From Faecalibacterium sp. I3-3-89 (GTDB lineage: Bacteria; Bacillota; Clostridia; Oscillospirales; Ruminococcaceae), in assembly GCF_023347275.1 (NCBI RefSeq), contig NZ_CP094468.1, positions 2,542,001-2,606,000 on the forward strand: DNA of 64,000 bases, in the 5' to 3' direction. Position numbers and translations under genes: made by a program. Below the pieces are notes generated by a model. The model did not search any database and was not told the origin of the DNA. It saw only the letters and a list, made by a program, of their open reading frames with translations. Below, piece after piece: positions 16,359-23,284 of this stretch (position 1 is its first letter; every line of letters begins with the position of its first letter).

Positions 16359-16859
16359 TACCTCCGTGTCATCAGAATGAATATTCGGTATGGAAAAAGC
16401 CCACTGCCTTGATTCAGAAGAATTCCGGTGGTGGGCTTTGAAGATTTTGTTTTAAGTGTCCCACCCTATTTGTCCTCGACGCCCGGTGGGGGTTGGAATA
16501 CACCTCGGTGAGGGGGACTGCACCCTTCCTCTCATTGGCTTTTCAGCCACCCCGCCTTCTTTATGGCCGGGCCGCGAATTACGGAAGTTTCATTGTTTTG
16601 TCCGAGGGAATGATATTCAGTTTTCAAGGTACGTCTTACAGCTTCGGGTATCTCCCCGTCTGGGGTGTTGCCCTTGCTGTGACAATAGTTTATCGTGGAA
16701 ACACTGTCTTTTTAAGGAACTGGTAGTTCCGGTTTTGCCACTTTTTTGAGCGGATTTTTCTCAAAAACTGGAACTGCCAGTTCCGATTTTTCGTAGATTC
16801 GTCGAAAAAATGGCGCAAAAAAAGAAGCCGAGAATCGCTTCTCGACTTCTTTATGGTGG
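16359..16859. other. 501-bp gene-free leader region
   Basis: No convincing gene. On the minus strand it would be the leader of the zinc-ribbon/ParB operon. It has a terminator-like hairpin at 16393-16439 (AAAGCCCACCACC pairing with GGCAGTGGGCTTT, then TTTT), so attenuation is possible. The middle (16450-16660) is GC-rich with many short paired stretches such as CCCACCGGGCG. Two perfect palindromes lie at the far end. Confidence 0.55.
16716..16784. promoter_or_regulatory. Twin palindromic operators GGAACT-N3-AGTTCC
   Basis: GGAACTGGTAGTTCC (16716-16730) and GGAACTGCCAGTTCC (16770-16784) are palindromes with identical arms, 54 bp centre to centre. They lie between the XRE gene and the leader, so the XRE protein at 16860 is the first candidate to bind them. 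Confidence 0.6.
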
Positions 16860-17186
16860 TTATACAGATGCATCCAGTTCGTCAATAAGATTGCTCAGCT
16901 TATTTTTGATAATCTGGATTTTCTGGTGCTGCTTTTTGATCTGTGCATTAAGCTCCCTTTCCCGTGGAGTGTCCAATACGCCAAGAATCAAAAAGTCCAG
17001 AGTGGTGTTCAGTGAAATGGCTACTTCTACCAACAAATCTATGGAAGCAGTTCCTTCCCCTCGTTCGATCTTTCCCAAATGGCGGTCACTGATATTCAGC
17101 TTTGCGGCAAATTGTTCTTGCGTTAAGCCTTTGGTTTTGCGCAGCTGCTGGATGCGTTTTCCTGTAATGTAAGAGTCAAAGTACAT
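16860..17186 (-). CDS. XRE-family regulator with C-terminal coiled coil
   Basis: Starting at the ATG at 17186 (GGAGGG 7 nt upstream) gives 108 residues. GKRIQQLRKTKGLTQEQFAAKLNISDRHLGKIERGEG is a Cro/C1-type HTH. The tail (QIKKQHQKIQIIKNKLSNLIDEL) is a probable coiled coil for dimerisation. It faces the twin palindromes at 16.7 kb and may control the downstream ParB-like operon and itself. Its start overlaps a 47-codon frame. Confidence 0.8.
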   Translation of the reverse strand: MYFDSYITGKRIQQLRKTKGLTQEQFAAKLNISDRHLGKIERGEGTASIDLLVEVAISLNTTLDFLILGVLDTPRERELNAQIKKQHQKIQIIKNKLSNLIDELDASV

Positions 17187-17319
17187 AAGCCAGCCCTCCG
17201 ACCACAAAGCAACGCAGTCGCAAGCTGCGCCATAAGGTCAGAGTGCAAAGATGCAATCGGCGGCGGACCAAGTTTTGGTTGCCGGGGTTCGGTTGGTACT
17301 CGATCAATCTCCTTTTCAT
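17176..17319 (-). CDS. Possible 47-residue coupled peptide
   Basis: A short open frame with AAAGGA about 9 nt upstream of its ATG. It is rich in Arg and Leu, and its stop overlaps the XRE start, a layout typical of translational coupling. No family recognised; it could be a leader peptide or a chance frame. Confidence 0.3.
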   Translation of the reverse strand: MKRRLIEYQPNPGNQNLVRRRLHLCTLTLWRSLRLRCFVVGGLAYVL

Positions 17320-17440
17320 GTTTCTTCGTCCTTTCTTTGTCGATGATGGCAAGGCGGGCGGAGCATGGAAAATGCGGTTGCACTTTTCCGTGATAGAGAA
17401 AAACATCCCTATACTATATAGGACAAAAAACAGGTAAAAG

Positions 17441-17875
17441 TTAGGGTTTGATGAACAAATTGCATTTTTCTCTGAGGTTAATTAAAGCAGATTTAATACT
17501 TCCCGAGACACTTCCTACTGTTGTGCCCTCTTTTTCGGCTATGCTTGGCATGGAAATCCCACAATAGAAGTAATCGTAGCACCGCTTTGCTTGTTTTGGA
17601 GACAAAGCTAAAATTGTATGGTTGATGTTCACAAGATGCTGTTGCCGTTCTATGATCTCCGCAGGTGTTGGAGTGGGCACAAGAAGATACGACTCAGCAG
17701 AAAAAGCGGGATCGTCTAGCGAGTGATATGCGTGGTAACGGCTCACCTGTCTGGCAAAAGCATCCTCTTTGCGTTTCATAGACAAGAGAAACTGATGGAC
17801 TTCATCAGATACTTCTACAAAAAAGTCTTTTGGATGCGCAGTGGGGTAGTGTTCCTTTAAGTTGATAATCGGCAT
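17441..17875 (-). CDS. Sigma-70 region-4-like transcription regulator
   Basis: 144 residues from the ATG at 17875, preceded by GAGGAAAGC. The C-terminus (LSPKQAKRCYDYFYCGISMPSIAEKEGTTVGSVSGSIKSALINLREK) has the sigma region-4 HTH pattern. The N-terminal MPIINLKEHYPTAHPKDFFVEVSDEVHQFL is typical of small sigma-like proteins on Tn1549/Tn4451-type elements. It probably regulates element genes. It lies just downstream of the agr operon on the same strand, separated by a hairpin. Confidence 0.75.
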   Translation of the reverse strand: MPIINLKEHYPTAHPKDFFVEVSDEVHQFLLSMKRKEDAFARQVSRYHAYHSLDDPAFSAESYLLVPTPTPAEIIERQQHLVNINHTILALSPKQAKRCYDYFYCGISMPSIAEKEGTTVGSVSGSIKSALINLREKCNLFIKP

Positions 17876-17900
17876 AGCTTTCCTCAAACGTAGTGTAAAC

Positions 17901-17939
17901 AAAAAGTGCATCATACTAGGCTTAAAGTCTAGCATGATG
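17901..17939 (-). terminator. Terminator of the agr operon
   Basis: On the minus strand CATCATGCTAG and CTAGTATGATG pair around a 9-nt loop, followed by CACTTTTTGTTT. It lies 62 bp beyond the agrD stop. Confidence 0.6.
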
Positions 17940-18001
17940 TACTCAAAATGCGATTTCCTTGAGTCTAAGAAAGCCTCAAAATAAAAACAAAATTGATGAA
18001 G

Positions 18002-18160
18002 TTATCGATTTTTGGGAGGGTCAGTATCTTTAATAAGCTGTGATTTGGGACGACACGGTTGATACAACCAACCGGAACACTCAGGCGGCCAGACTTCCAT
18101 ATCTTTTTTCATCATTTTTTCAAGAGATTTTTTCATTAGATTTCTTACTTTCATTTCCAT
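18002..18160 (-). CDS. agrD: AgrD-like cyclic autoinducer precursor
   Basis: A 52-codon gene overlapping the agrB 3' end in another frame. GGGAGG lies 7 nt before the ATG. The N-terminus is an amphipathic, Lys/Met-rich helix. Then comes WPPECSGWLYQPCRP with Cys28, and a charged tail. The arrangement C-x4-[YH]-Q-P-x-x-P is that of clostridial AgrD peptides. By analogy the signal would be a five-residue thiolactone ring C28-S-G-W-L32 with a short N-terminal tail. AgrB would cut after Leu32 and close the ring. A second Cys at 36, in the removed tail, is unusual. Confidence 0.85.
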   Translation of the reverse strand: MEMKVRNLMKKSLEKMMKKDMEVWPPECSGWLYQPCRPKSQLIKDTDPPKNR

Positions 18161-18743
18161 GGATAATCCTCCCATATATTTTCTTTAATACAAAGATTAG
18201 CAGCGTCAAGGCATCTGATAACATTGCAGCTGTTAATCCTTCCAGCTCATTAGAAAGTGTTTTTTCAATTGGTGGTGACCTTAAGATTATACATGTTAGG
18301 TTGACGAAAAAAAGCACATAGGGGATTCGTTCTTTTAGAGCAGACAATTCTGACTGCGTTAAATGTAATTGATTGTTATTAACAGGAGCAATTTTGAGAA
18401 TCACAAAATCAGAGAATATCCAAACAAACCCAAAAAATTTAGTAGGGAGAGCTTTGATGAGTATCATGGAAACTGATTGGAGAATTAAAGAAAGCAATAA
18501 GCAATGGATATACGTTTTTGCATGGTACCCATTTGAATATTTTCTTAATGCAACAAAACAAACAGCAAAAGATATAGTTCGTCGAAAGCCGAAGCAGTAA
18601 CTCCCCAATAAGATTAAAAGAGTCCATGTAGTGAACATTGACAGTCTTTTTTCGATTCCGTAAATGCACCACTCAAGAGATTCTTCTGCAATTAGCTCCC
18701 TCTTCAAAAACCTTTTTGCCAAGTGTGTTGCAATGAGGTTCAT
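18120..18743 (-). CDS. agrB: AgrB-family peptide-processing membrane protease
   Basis: 207 residues with several hydrophobic segments. The catalytic pair appears in SNGYHAKTYIHC: His74 and Cys81, the same seven-residue spacing as H77/C84 of the staphylococcal enzyme. AgrB cleaves AgrD at the C-terminal side and forms the thiolactone at the cytoplasmic membrane. It lies 105 bp downstream of agrC and overlaps agrD by 41 bp. Codon use is AT-rich, unlike host genes. Confidence 0.9.
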   Translation of the reverse strand: MNLIATHLAKRFLKRELIAEESLEWCIYGIEKRLSMFTTWTLLILLGSYCFGFRRTISFAVCFVALRKYSNGYHAKTYIHCLLLSLILQSVSMILIKALPTKFFGFVWIFSDFVILKIAPVNNNQLHLTQSELSALKERIPYVLFFVNLTCIILRSPPIEKTLSNELEGLTAAMLSDALTLLIFVLKKIYGRIIHGNESKKSNEKIS

Positions 18744-18848
18744 TCAATCCATACTCCCATGCTTGAAAGTTTATAAATTAAATACCTTGAGTTTGCAAAT
18801 AAATCAACTTTTTTGTCATCAAGTAGGTTTTTTCTGTCACAAAATCGG

Positions 18849-20156
18849 TTATTGTGAAATTTCTCCAGTAAATTGAAACCAGTTGTCCTCATAATCCATA
18901 GTGAAATCACCATTATATTTTTCAAGGATAAGCTTCACATTGGAAAGTCCAAAACCATGAAGTTGGGGGTCAGGTTTGGTCGTTTGAATAGTGTTGTTTT
19001 CAATTCTGACAGGATTTGAGGTGTTTCGAATAGAAAATAAAAAGCTTTTTTTCCATAATGCTGTTACATGAATCTTCTTACTTCCACAGTATGATCGATT
19101 GGCTTCAATTGCATTATCTAGCAAATTTGAAAGCAGTACAACCATATCAGCTGCTTCAAATGGCAACATTGATAAATCGTTTACTCTGAAATCAATTTCA
19201 ATCCCCTCTTGAATTGCCTCTGACGCTTTCGTATTAAATAATGCATCCAAAATCGAATGATGAGTATTTACCAAAAAAAGTCGTTCGGTTTGTTGCTTGG
19301 ATACTGAGTTCAAATAGACTTCTGCTGGCTCGTATTCATGGTTCTGCAAAAGCACACGAAGAGTGTTGAGATGTGAGCGATAATCATGTACTTTTTTGCG
19401 TTGTTCCGAGAAAAGTTTGCTGGCAGATTCCATGCTCCGTACTTGAACCTCAAGTTGCTGTCCCAATGAAAATAGCTGTTGCTCTCGTTCCATAGCCTGC
19501 TCCATACGTTCTAGAAGAAAGATTATTGCTGCATTTGCAGCAATAATCAATCCACAAGTAAATGCTAGTATAGCTTCTGATACATTTCTTCCGGTGGATA
19601 TATAGAGTAGAACAATCAATACCATAAACGAAGCACTTGGAAATAACCCGTACATAATTATTTGTGATATTCGGAGAGAATGTCGATTTTTCCCAAACCT
19701 TCTGGGGCGCATGATTTTTCGGAACATTAGTGCTAAAAATAGCTGTAAAGAATAAGCGATTATACCATAAATAATTACGCAGATAGGTGAAGATTGAAAT
19801 GTATTAGAATCCATTCCAAAAATTACACTGCATGTCATTCCAACAGTGAAAGATAAGCAGTATGATAATAAATATTCAAGGCTAACAAAGAAGCAGAGTA
19901 TAGCAGTCGAGATTTCTGTATATAACCTTTTAGCGATTATGAAATCGATCAGTAAAATGATTAAAATTTTTAGTGCTTGATTGTGTCCAACAATGATTGA
20001 AAGAATTAAAGGAACCCAACAACTCAGAAGTACATATTCCAATACATGGAGGTGGAATTTTAATCCGTCAAAGCGACGTTGCTCAAAAACATCTAAAAAT
20101 AAAATCAAACATATTGTATCAACAGCGGTATAACAAAGACTTAAGAAAGTTCCCAT
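18849..20156 (-). CDS. agrC: AgrC-like sensor histidine kinase
   Basis: 435 residues from the ATG at 20156, with GGAGGGG 9 nt upstream. Six to seven hydrophobic segments fill the first ~220 residues. A coiled-coil dimerisation region follows with the phosphoacceptor in KVHDYRSHL (the HDYxxH variant of HPK10 kinases), an N box LLSNLLDNAIEAN and the G box HGFGLSNV. It should sense the cyclic peptide and phosphorylate the LytTR regulator, whose gene it overlaps by 16 bp. No CA-domain residue looks lost. Confidence 0.88.
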   Translation of the reverse strand: MGTFLSLCYTAVDTICLILFLDVFEQRRFDGLKFHLHVLEYVLLSCWVPLILSIIVGHNQALKILIILLIDFIIAKRLYTEISTAILCFFVSLEYLLSYCLSFTVGMTCSVIFGMDSNTFQSSPICVIIYGIIAYSLQLFLALMFRKIMRPRRFGKNRHSLRISQIIMYGLFPSASFMVLIVLLYISTGRNVSEAILAFTCGLIIAANAAIIFLLERMEQAMEREQQLFSLGQQLEVQVRSMESASKLFSEQRKKVHDYRSHLNTLRVLLQNHEYEPAEVYLNSVSKQQTERLFLVNTHHSILDALFNTKASEAIQEGIEIDFRVNDLSMLPFEAADMVVLLSNLLDNAIEANRSYCGSKKIHVTALWKKSFLFSIRNTSNPVRIENNTIQTTKPDPQLHGFGLSNVKLILEKYNGDFTMDYEDNWFQFTGEISQ

Positions 20157-20860
20157 CGACTTTTTCCCCTCCATTTTAAGTATAGCTGTTTCAATTCTTT
20201 ATGCTTTTTTTCACTGGATGGAACACATACACCACTTTTTAGATAAACTTTTTCATATTGAAAGAGCTCAATGTATTCCATATTTACTAGGTAGCTCTTA
20301 TGTATACGTAGAAAGCCTAGATTTTGAAGTTTGTCAGAAAGAACCGCCATATTTCCGTAAAAGCGATACTCAGTCCGTGCATCATTAATTAAGTGCATAA
20401 CAATAATATGCTTGTCGGATTCTAGATATAAAATGTTTTTGGTTTGAACATCTATCGACTCGCCGCTAATCGAAAAAGTAACGGTTTGACGAGAATCAAT
20501 AACTTCTTGTAGCGAATTCACAAAGTATGGAATGAGCTTGTAAGGAATATCAGACTTTAATAGATAACGAAAAGCATTTACTTCATAGCCTTCAGGGGCG
20601 TATTGAATGAAGTTTGTAACAAAAATAATAATGGAAGTCGGGTTTTTTGATCGCAATTTTCGAGCCAGCTCAATTCCATTTAGTTTCTCCATATCAATAT
20701 CTAAGAACGCAATATCAAATTCACCTATATTTCCAGCACTTAGGGAATCTGTGAATGTAAAAAATGTTGCAGCGATGTTAGTGGACCGACAATATTCTTG
20801 AAGAATAGAAAGCTCTAAGTCAATCAACTTTTGCTCATCATCACAAATCAAAATTCTCAT
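20141..20860 (-). CDS. agrA: AgrA-like LytTR response regulator
   Basis: 239 residues from the ATG at 20860 (GGAGG upstream). The receiver domain has the acidic pair in ICDDE, phosphoacceptor Asp in IAFLDIDM and a VTNF segment. The C-terminal LytTR domain runs from about 140, with ILYLESDKHIIVMH and LGFLRIHKSYLVNMEYI. LytTR proteins bind 9-bp direct repeats about 12 bp apart, and such a pair lies upstream of the radical-SAM gene at 21509. First gene of the agrA-C-B-D operon. Confidence 0.9.
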   Translation of the reverse strand: MRILICDDEQKLIDLELSILQEYCRSTNIAATFFTFTDSLSAGNIGEFDIAFLDIDMEKLNGIELARKLRSKNPTSIIIFVTNFIQYAPEGYEVNAFRYLLKSDIPYKLIPYFVNSLQEVIDSRQTVTFSISGESIDVQTKNILYLESDKHIIVMHLINDARTEYRFYGNMAVLSDKLQNLGFLRIHKSYLVNMEYIELFQYEKVYLKSGVCVPSSEKKHKELKQLYLKWRGKSRWELS

Positions 20861-20936
20861 TTTGCCAATCCTCCACTGCAATTTGATGATCTTTTTGTCA
20901 TCCAAAATAACGCAACTCCTTTCGCAAGTCAATGAA

Positions 20937-20985
20937 ATTCGACATAATCGAACATTTTAATAATTATAGTACGATTATATCGAAT
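20937..20985. promoter_or_regulatory. Paired operators over the agr promoter
   Basis: ATTCGACATAATC (20937-20949) and GATTATATCGAAT (20973-20985) are inverted copies with 12 of 13 matching. Each is itself a small palindrome with TCGA or CGAT arms. One lies in the spacer of the agr promoter and one around its start point, which would suit repression by the adjacent XRE protein. Confidence 0.55.
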
Positions 20986-20991
20986 ATGCAA
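20963..20991 (-). promoter_or_regulatory. agrACBD promoter
   Basis: On the minus strand TTGCAT, 17 nt and TATAAT (20968-20963), about 100 bp upstream of the agrA ATG. Confidence 0.65.
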
Positions 20992-21025
20992 ATAGTACAC
21001 TCTAATAGGATAGGAGTGAACAGAA

Positions 21026-21382
21026 ATGGAGCATTATCTTGGTAAAAAGCTAAAAAACTTGAGAGAAAGTCGAAACTGGTCGCAAGCTGAACTTGCAAAG
21101 CGGTTGAACAAGGCCGTTTCTACAATTAGCGGCTATGAAAGTGACGCTCATGCTATTCCATTAGATGTTCTTGTTAGTATTTCACTTCTGTTTGGAGTTT
21201 CTACCGATGAACTGCTAGATTTAGAAACAACGAATGTCCTTTCGCTTTCTGGACTTACGGAGGAACAGTGTAATCTCTTGAGAAAAATTCGACAAGAGTA
21301 TCTTTCCCCTAGCCAACGAGGAAAAGACTTTTCTAAGAACCAGATGGGTATCCTCCACGATATTATAAGCTCATTCGGCTAA
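21026..21382 (+). CDS. XRE-family regulator of the Agr/RiPP island
   Basis: 118 residues; TAGGAGTGAACAGAA precedes the ATG. The N-terminus LGKKLKNLRESRNWSQAELAKRLNKAVSTISGYESDAHAIP is a Cro/C1 HTH, with FGVSTDELLDLE typical of the helix that follows. The C-terminal 50 residues are unrecognised. It lies between the agr operon and the biosynthetic genes, faces paired operators on the agr promoter, and is cut off from the radical-SAM gene by a terminator. Confidence 0.85.
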   Translation: MEHYLGKKLKNLRESRNWSQAELAKRLNKAVSTISGYESDAHAIPLDVLVSISLLFGVSTDELLDLETTNVLSLSGLTEEQCNLLRKIRQEYLSPSQRGKDFSKNQMGILHDIISSFG

Positions 21383-21400
21383 CTTATTTTCGTTAATCCA

Positions 21401-21456
21401 CACTTTTCTTGTAATCGACTGTTAAAATTGTTGATGCAAGAAAAGTGTTTTTTTTT
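21401..21456 (+). terminator. Terminator after the XRE gene
   Basis: CACTTTTCTTG and CAAGAAAAGTG form a perfect 11-bp stem with a 25-nt loop, followed by nine T. Confidence 0.8.
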
Positions 21457-21467
21457 GGGGGGGGGGG
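21448..21467. repeat. T9-G11 homopolymer tract
   Basis: Nine T run directly into eleven G, 41 bp upstream of the LytTR-type repeats. G tracts of this length are prone to slippage in replication and sequencing. Confidence 0.7.
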
Positions 21468-21508
21468 ACTTGAATGACTTGAAATCACCGACTGAGCCAA
21501 TGCACGAC

Positions 21509-21538
21509 TTCATGCCATGATTTCGGGAATTCATGACA
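21509..21538 (+). promoter_or_regulatory. LytTR-type direct repeat upstream of radical-SAM gene
   Basis: TTCATGCCA (21509-21517) and TTCATGACA (21530-21538) are 9-bp direct repeats, 8 of 9 matching, with a 12-bp gap. The second ends 6 bp before the -35 box. That spacing and placement match AgrA-type activator sites. The base sequence is not the staphylococcal one. Confidence 0.6.
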
Positions 21539-21544
21539 AATTTG

Positions 21545-21573
21545 CTGACAACTGATGAAAAAAGTAATAGAAT
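21545..21573 (+). promoter_or_regulatory. Promoter of the radical-SAM operon
   Basis: CTGACA, 17 nt and TAGAAT each miss consensus by one base. Transcription would start near 21580, downstream of the first in-frame ATG at 21533, which favours translation from 21629. Confidence 0.6.
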
Positions 21574-21628
21574 GCAAACAGCTTGCACGTATTTTGAGAC
21601 GCATTTAAATGTGGAAAGGAAAAATCAA

Positions 21629-22726
21629 ATGGTAAATCCAACCTACGTAGATTTTTCAATCTACCCATATTGCAATTTGAGGTGTGACTTCTGCTATGCA
21701 GAAGCTGAATGTGAATCGACTATTTCAAATCATTTGCTCAAGGTATCGGACTTTGAGGATATCTTTGAGCAGTTTGATCAAATTGGAATTTTACGCGTTG
21801 GATTTGAAGGCGGTGAACCCTTTCTACGGAAGGATTGGTTCGAAATCCTCAAATTGGCAGATAAGCACTATTTTAATTACTTTGTCAATACAAATGCAAC
21901 AATGATCGATGAGTCTATTGCAAAGAAATTGGCGCAAACAAACGTTGATAGAATCTGTGTCAGTTTGGATGGTCCAACTGCTCAAATTCATGATAAATCA
22001 CGTGGAAAAAGCGGAACATTTGAATTAACCAAAAGAGGAATCATAAACCTGATGAATTGCGGCATTGCAGTCGATGGGATTATAACTCTTACAAAATATA
22101 ATGTGAATTATATTCCGGAAACATTAGAACTAATGCATGAGTTGGGAATACATGAAGCAGCAATCATGCTCTTAGCTACTGTAGGCAATGCAAAAAAGAA
22201 TGTCAGAGATTGCTATTTAACATATGGCGAGCTAAAACAATTCATTCTGCAGATGACAGATTTGAAAAAGCAGAAAAAACTTCCAGTTTCGCTGAGGATT
22301 GTTCCTGTCGAGGAAGGACAATTACCGTGGGAGCTTTATTGGCCTTTATATGAAACTGGTCGGGCAGAAGATATAAAATATTGGGTCAAAGAGGATTTGT
22401 ACTATACATCTACTGAAAATAGTTTTGGTTGTACAGCAGGTAAAGACAATTTCTTTGTGAATGCCTTTGGTGATGTGTATGGATGCTCTATGATGTCGTC
22501 TATTCCTGAATTGAAAGCTGGAAATATTAAAGAACATTCTTTAATTGATATATGGGAAAATTCAAAAGTATTTAGTCAATTACGAGATATTTCCATTAAA
22601 GATATAAAAGGGGCCTGCAAGAATTGTAGTATTCTGAAATGGTGCAAAGGTGGATGCAGGGGCTGCACATTTGCAGCAACTAAAGACCTTATTGAATCAG
22701 ATGGGCGATGTCCATATGCCCGATAA
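21629..22726 (+). CDS. SPASM-domain radical-SAM peptide maturase
   Basis: 365 residues from the ATG at 21629 (AAGGA 8 nt upstream); a longer frame begins at 21533 but overlaps the promoter. C15-N-L-R-C19-D-F-C22 is the CxxxCxxC cluster site and FEGGEPFLR is the SAM-binding GGE motif. The C-terminal SPASM domain has cysteines at 268, 286, 330, 333, 339, 343, 346 and 361, enough for two auxiliary iron-sulfur clusters. Such enzymes install carbon-carbon or thioether links in ribosomal peptides. With a PqqD-like protein and a tiny peptide gene directly downstream, the substrate is very probably that peptide. AT-rich. Confidence 0.92.
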   Translation: MVNPTYVDFSIYPYCNLRCDFCYAEAECESTISNHLLKVSDFEDIFEQFDQIGILRVGFEGGEPFLRKDWFEILKLADKHYFNYFVNTNATMIDESIAKKLAQTNVDRICVSLDGPTAQIHDKSRGKSGTFELTKRGIINLMNCGIAVDGIITLTKYNVNYIPETLELMHELGIHEAAIMLLATVGNAKKNVRDCYLTYGELKQFILQMTDLKKQKKLPVSLRIVPVEEGQLPWELYWPLYETGRAEDIKYWVKEDLYYTSTENSFGCTAGKDNFFVNAFGDVYGCSMMSSIPELKAGNIKEHSLIDIWENSKVFSQLRDISIKDIKGACKNCSILKWCKGGCRGCTFAATKDLIESDGRCPYAR

Positions 22727-22759
22727 TCCACTGAAATTTTATAAACGTAGGAATTGAAA

Positions 22760-23020
22760 ATGAAAATTTGTAAATTACATAATTTCAAAAGACAATGTAC
22801 TGCACGATTAGATGACGAAAGTACGGGATTTCTCTCCACAAATGGCAAAGTATATATATTGAATAACATCAGTTACGAAATATTATTAATGCTGGAAGGC
22901 GGAAATAGTCAAGAAGAAATTATCAATCAACTATGTCAAAAGTATTCAGTTTCTTCTGATACAGTTTCTCCAGATGTCGAGGAATTCATGAATCAATTAA
23001 AGAAACTGGACTTACTCTAA
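22760..23020 (+). CDS. PqqD-like RiPP recognition element protein
   Basis: 86 residues from the ATG at 22760 (TAGGA upstream). The pattern LSTNGKVYILNNISYEILLMLEGGNSQEEIINQLCQKY...VSPDVEEFMNQLKKLDLL is that of free-standing PqqD proteins: a winged-helix RRE that grips the leader or core peptide and presents it to the radical-SAM enzyme. It lies 33 bp after the enzyme gene and 20 bp before the precursor gene. Confidence 0.88.
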   Translation: MKICKLHNFKRQCTARLDDESTGFLSTNGKVYILNNISYEILLMLEGGNSQEEIINQLCQKYSVSSDTVSPDVEEFMNQLKKLDLL

Positions 23021-23040
23021 ACTTGAAAGGAGGTGATAAT

Positions 23041-23094
23041 ATGTATAAGAAACCCATTATGATGGAAGTCGATGGCTGGGGCAAGCACGGCTAA
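23041..23094 (+). CDS. 17-residue RiPP precursor with W-G-K motif
   Basis: ATG to TAA encodes MYKKPIMMEVDGWGKHG. GAAAGGAGGTGATAAT before the ATG is the strongest ribosome-binding site in the island, as expected for a highly made substrate. The C-terminal W13-G14-K15 matches the W-G-K motif of a streptococcal radical-SAM peptide family in which Trp and Lys become carbon-linked. A K-x-x-x-W reading as in streptide does not fit. The peptide is very short, with no obvious leader, double-Gly site or Cys. Assignment rests on position, ribosome-binding site and motif. Confidence 0.8.
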   Translation: MYKKPIMMEVDGWGKHG

Positions 23095-23101
23095 CAGAAT
23101 G

Positions 23102-23188
23102 ATCTAAAGCGATTGAAAACTTTAGATGATCAAACAATACAAGCATCAAACCCTGAACGATTTAGTTTGTGGGATTGGTGCTTGTATT
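23102..23188 (+). other. Two stem-loops after the precursor gene
   Basis: First, ATCTAAAG/CTTTAGAT (23102-23128). Second, AATACAAGCA/TGCTTGTATT (23136-23188), with further inner pairing CCC/GGG. No long T tract follows, so a partial terminator or an mRNA-stabilising structure that raises precursor over transporter expression is more likely than a full stop. Confidence 0.6.
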
Positions 23189-23284
23189 TGTGTATAAAAG
23201 CCCAAGTTAAAGGCATCCTTGTGTTATAGGAAATTGCAGCTTAATTAATAACCTTTTACATAGTATTCACCAGAAGGAGTAATA

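Noticed and set aside
18740..18925. A 61-codon frame between agrC and agrB considered as agrD
   Set aside because: It overlaps the agrC end, and its single Cys is not followed by the Q-P-x-x-P pattern; the frame at 18002-18160 fits AgrD far better.
23041..23094. Streptide-type K-x-x-x-W cross-link reading of the precursor
   Set aside because: The lysines at 3 and 4 lie nine to ten residues before the only Trp; W-G-K fits without forcing.
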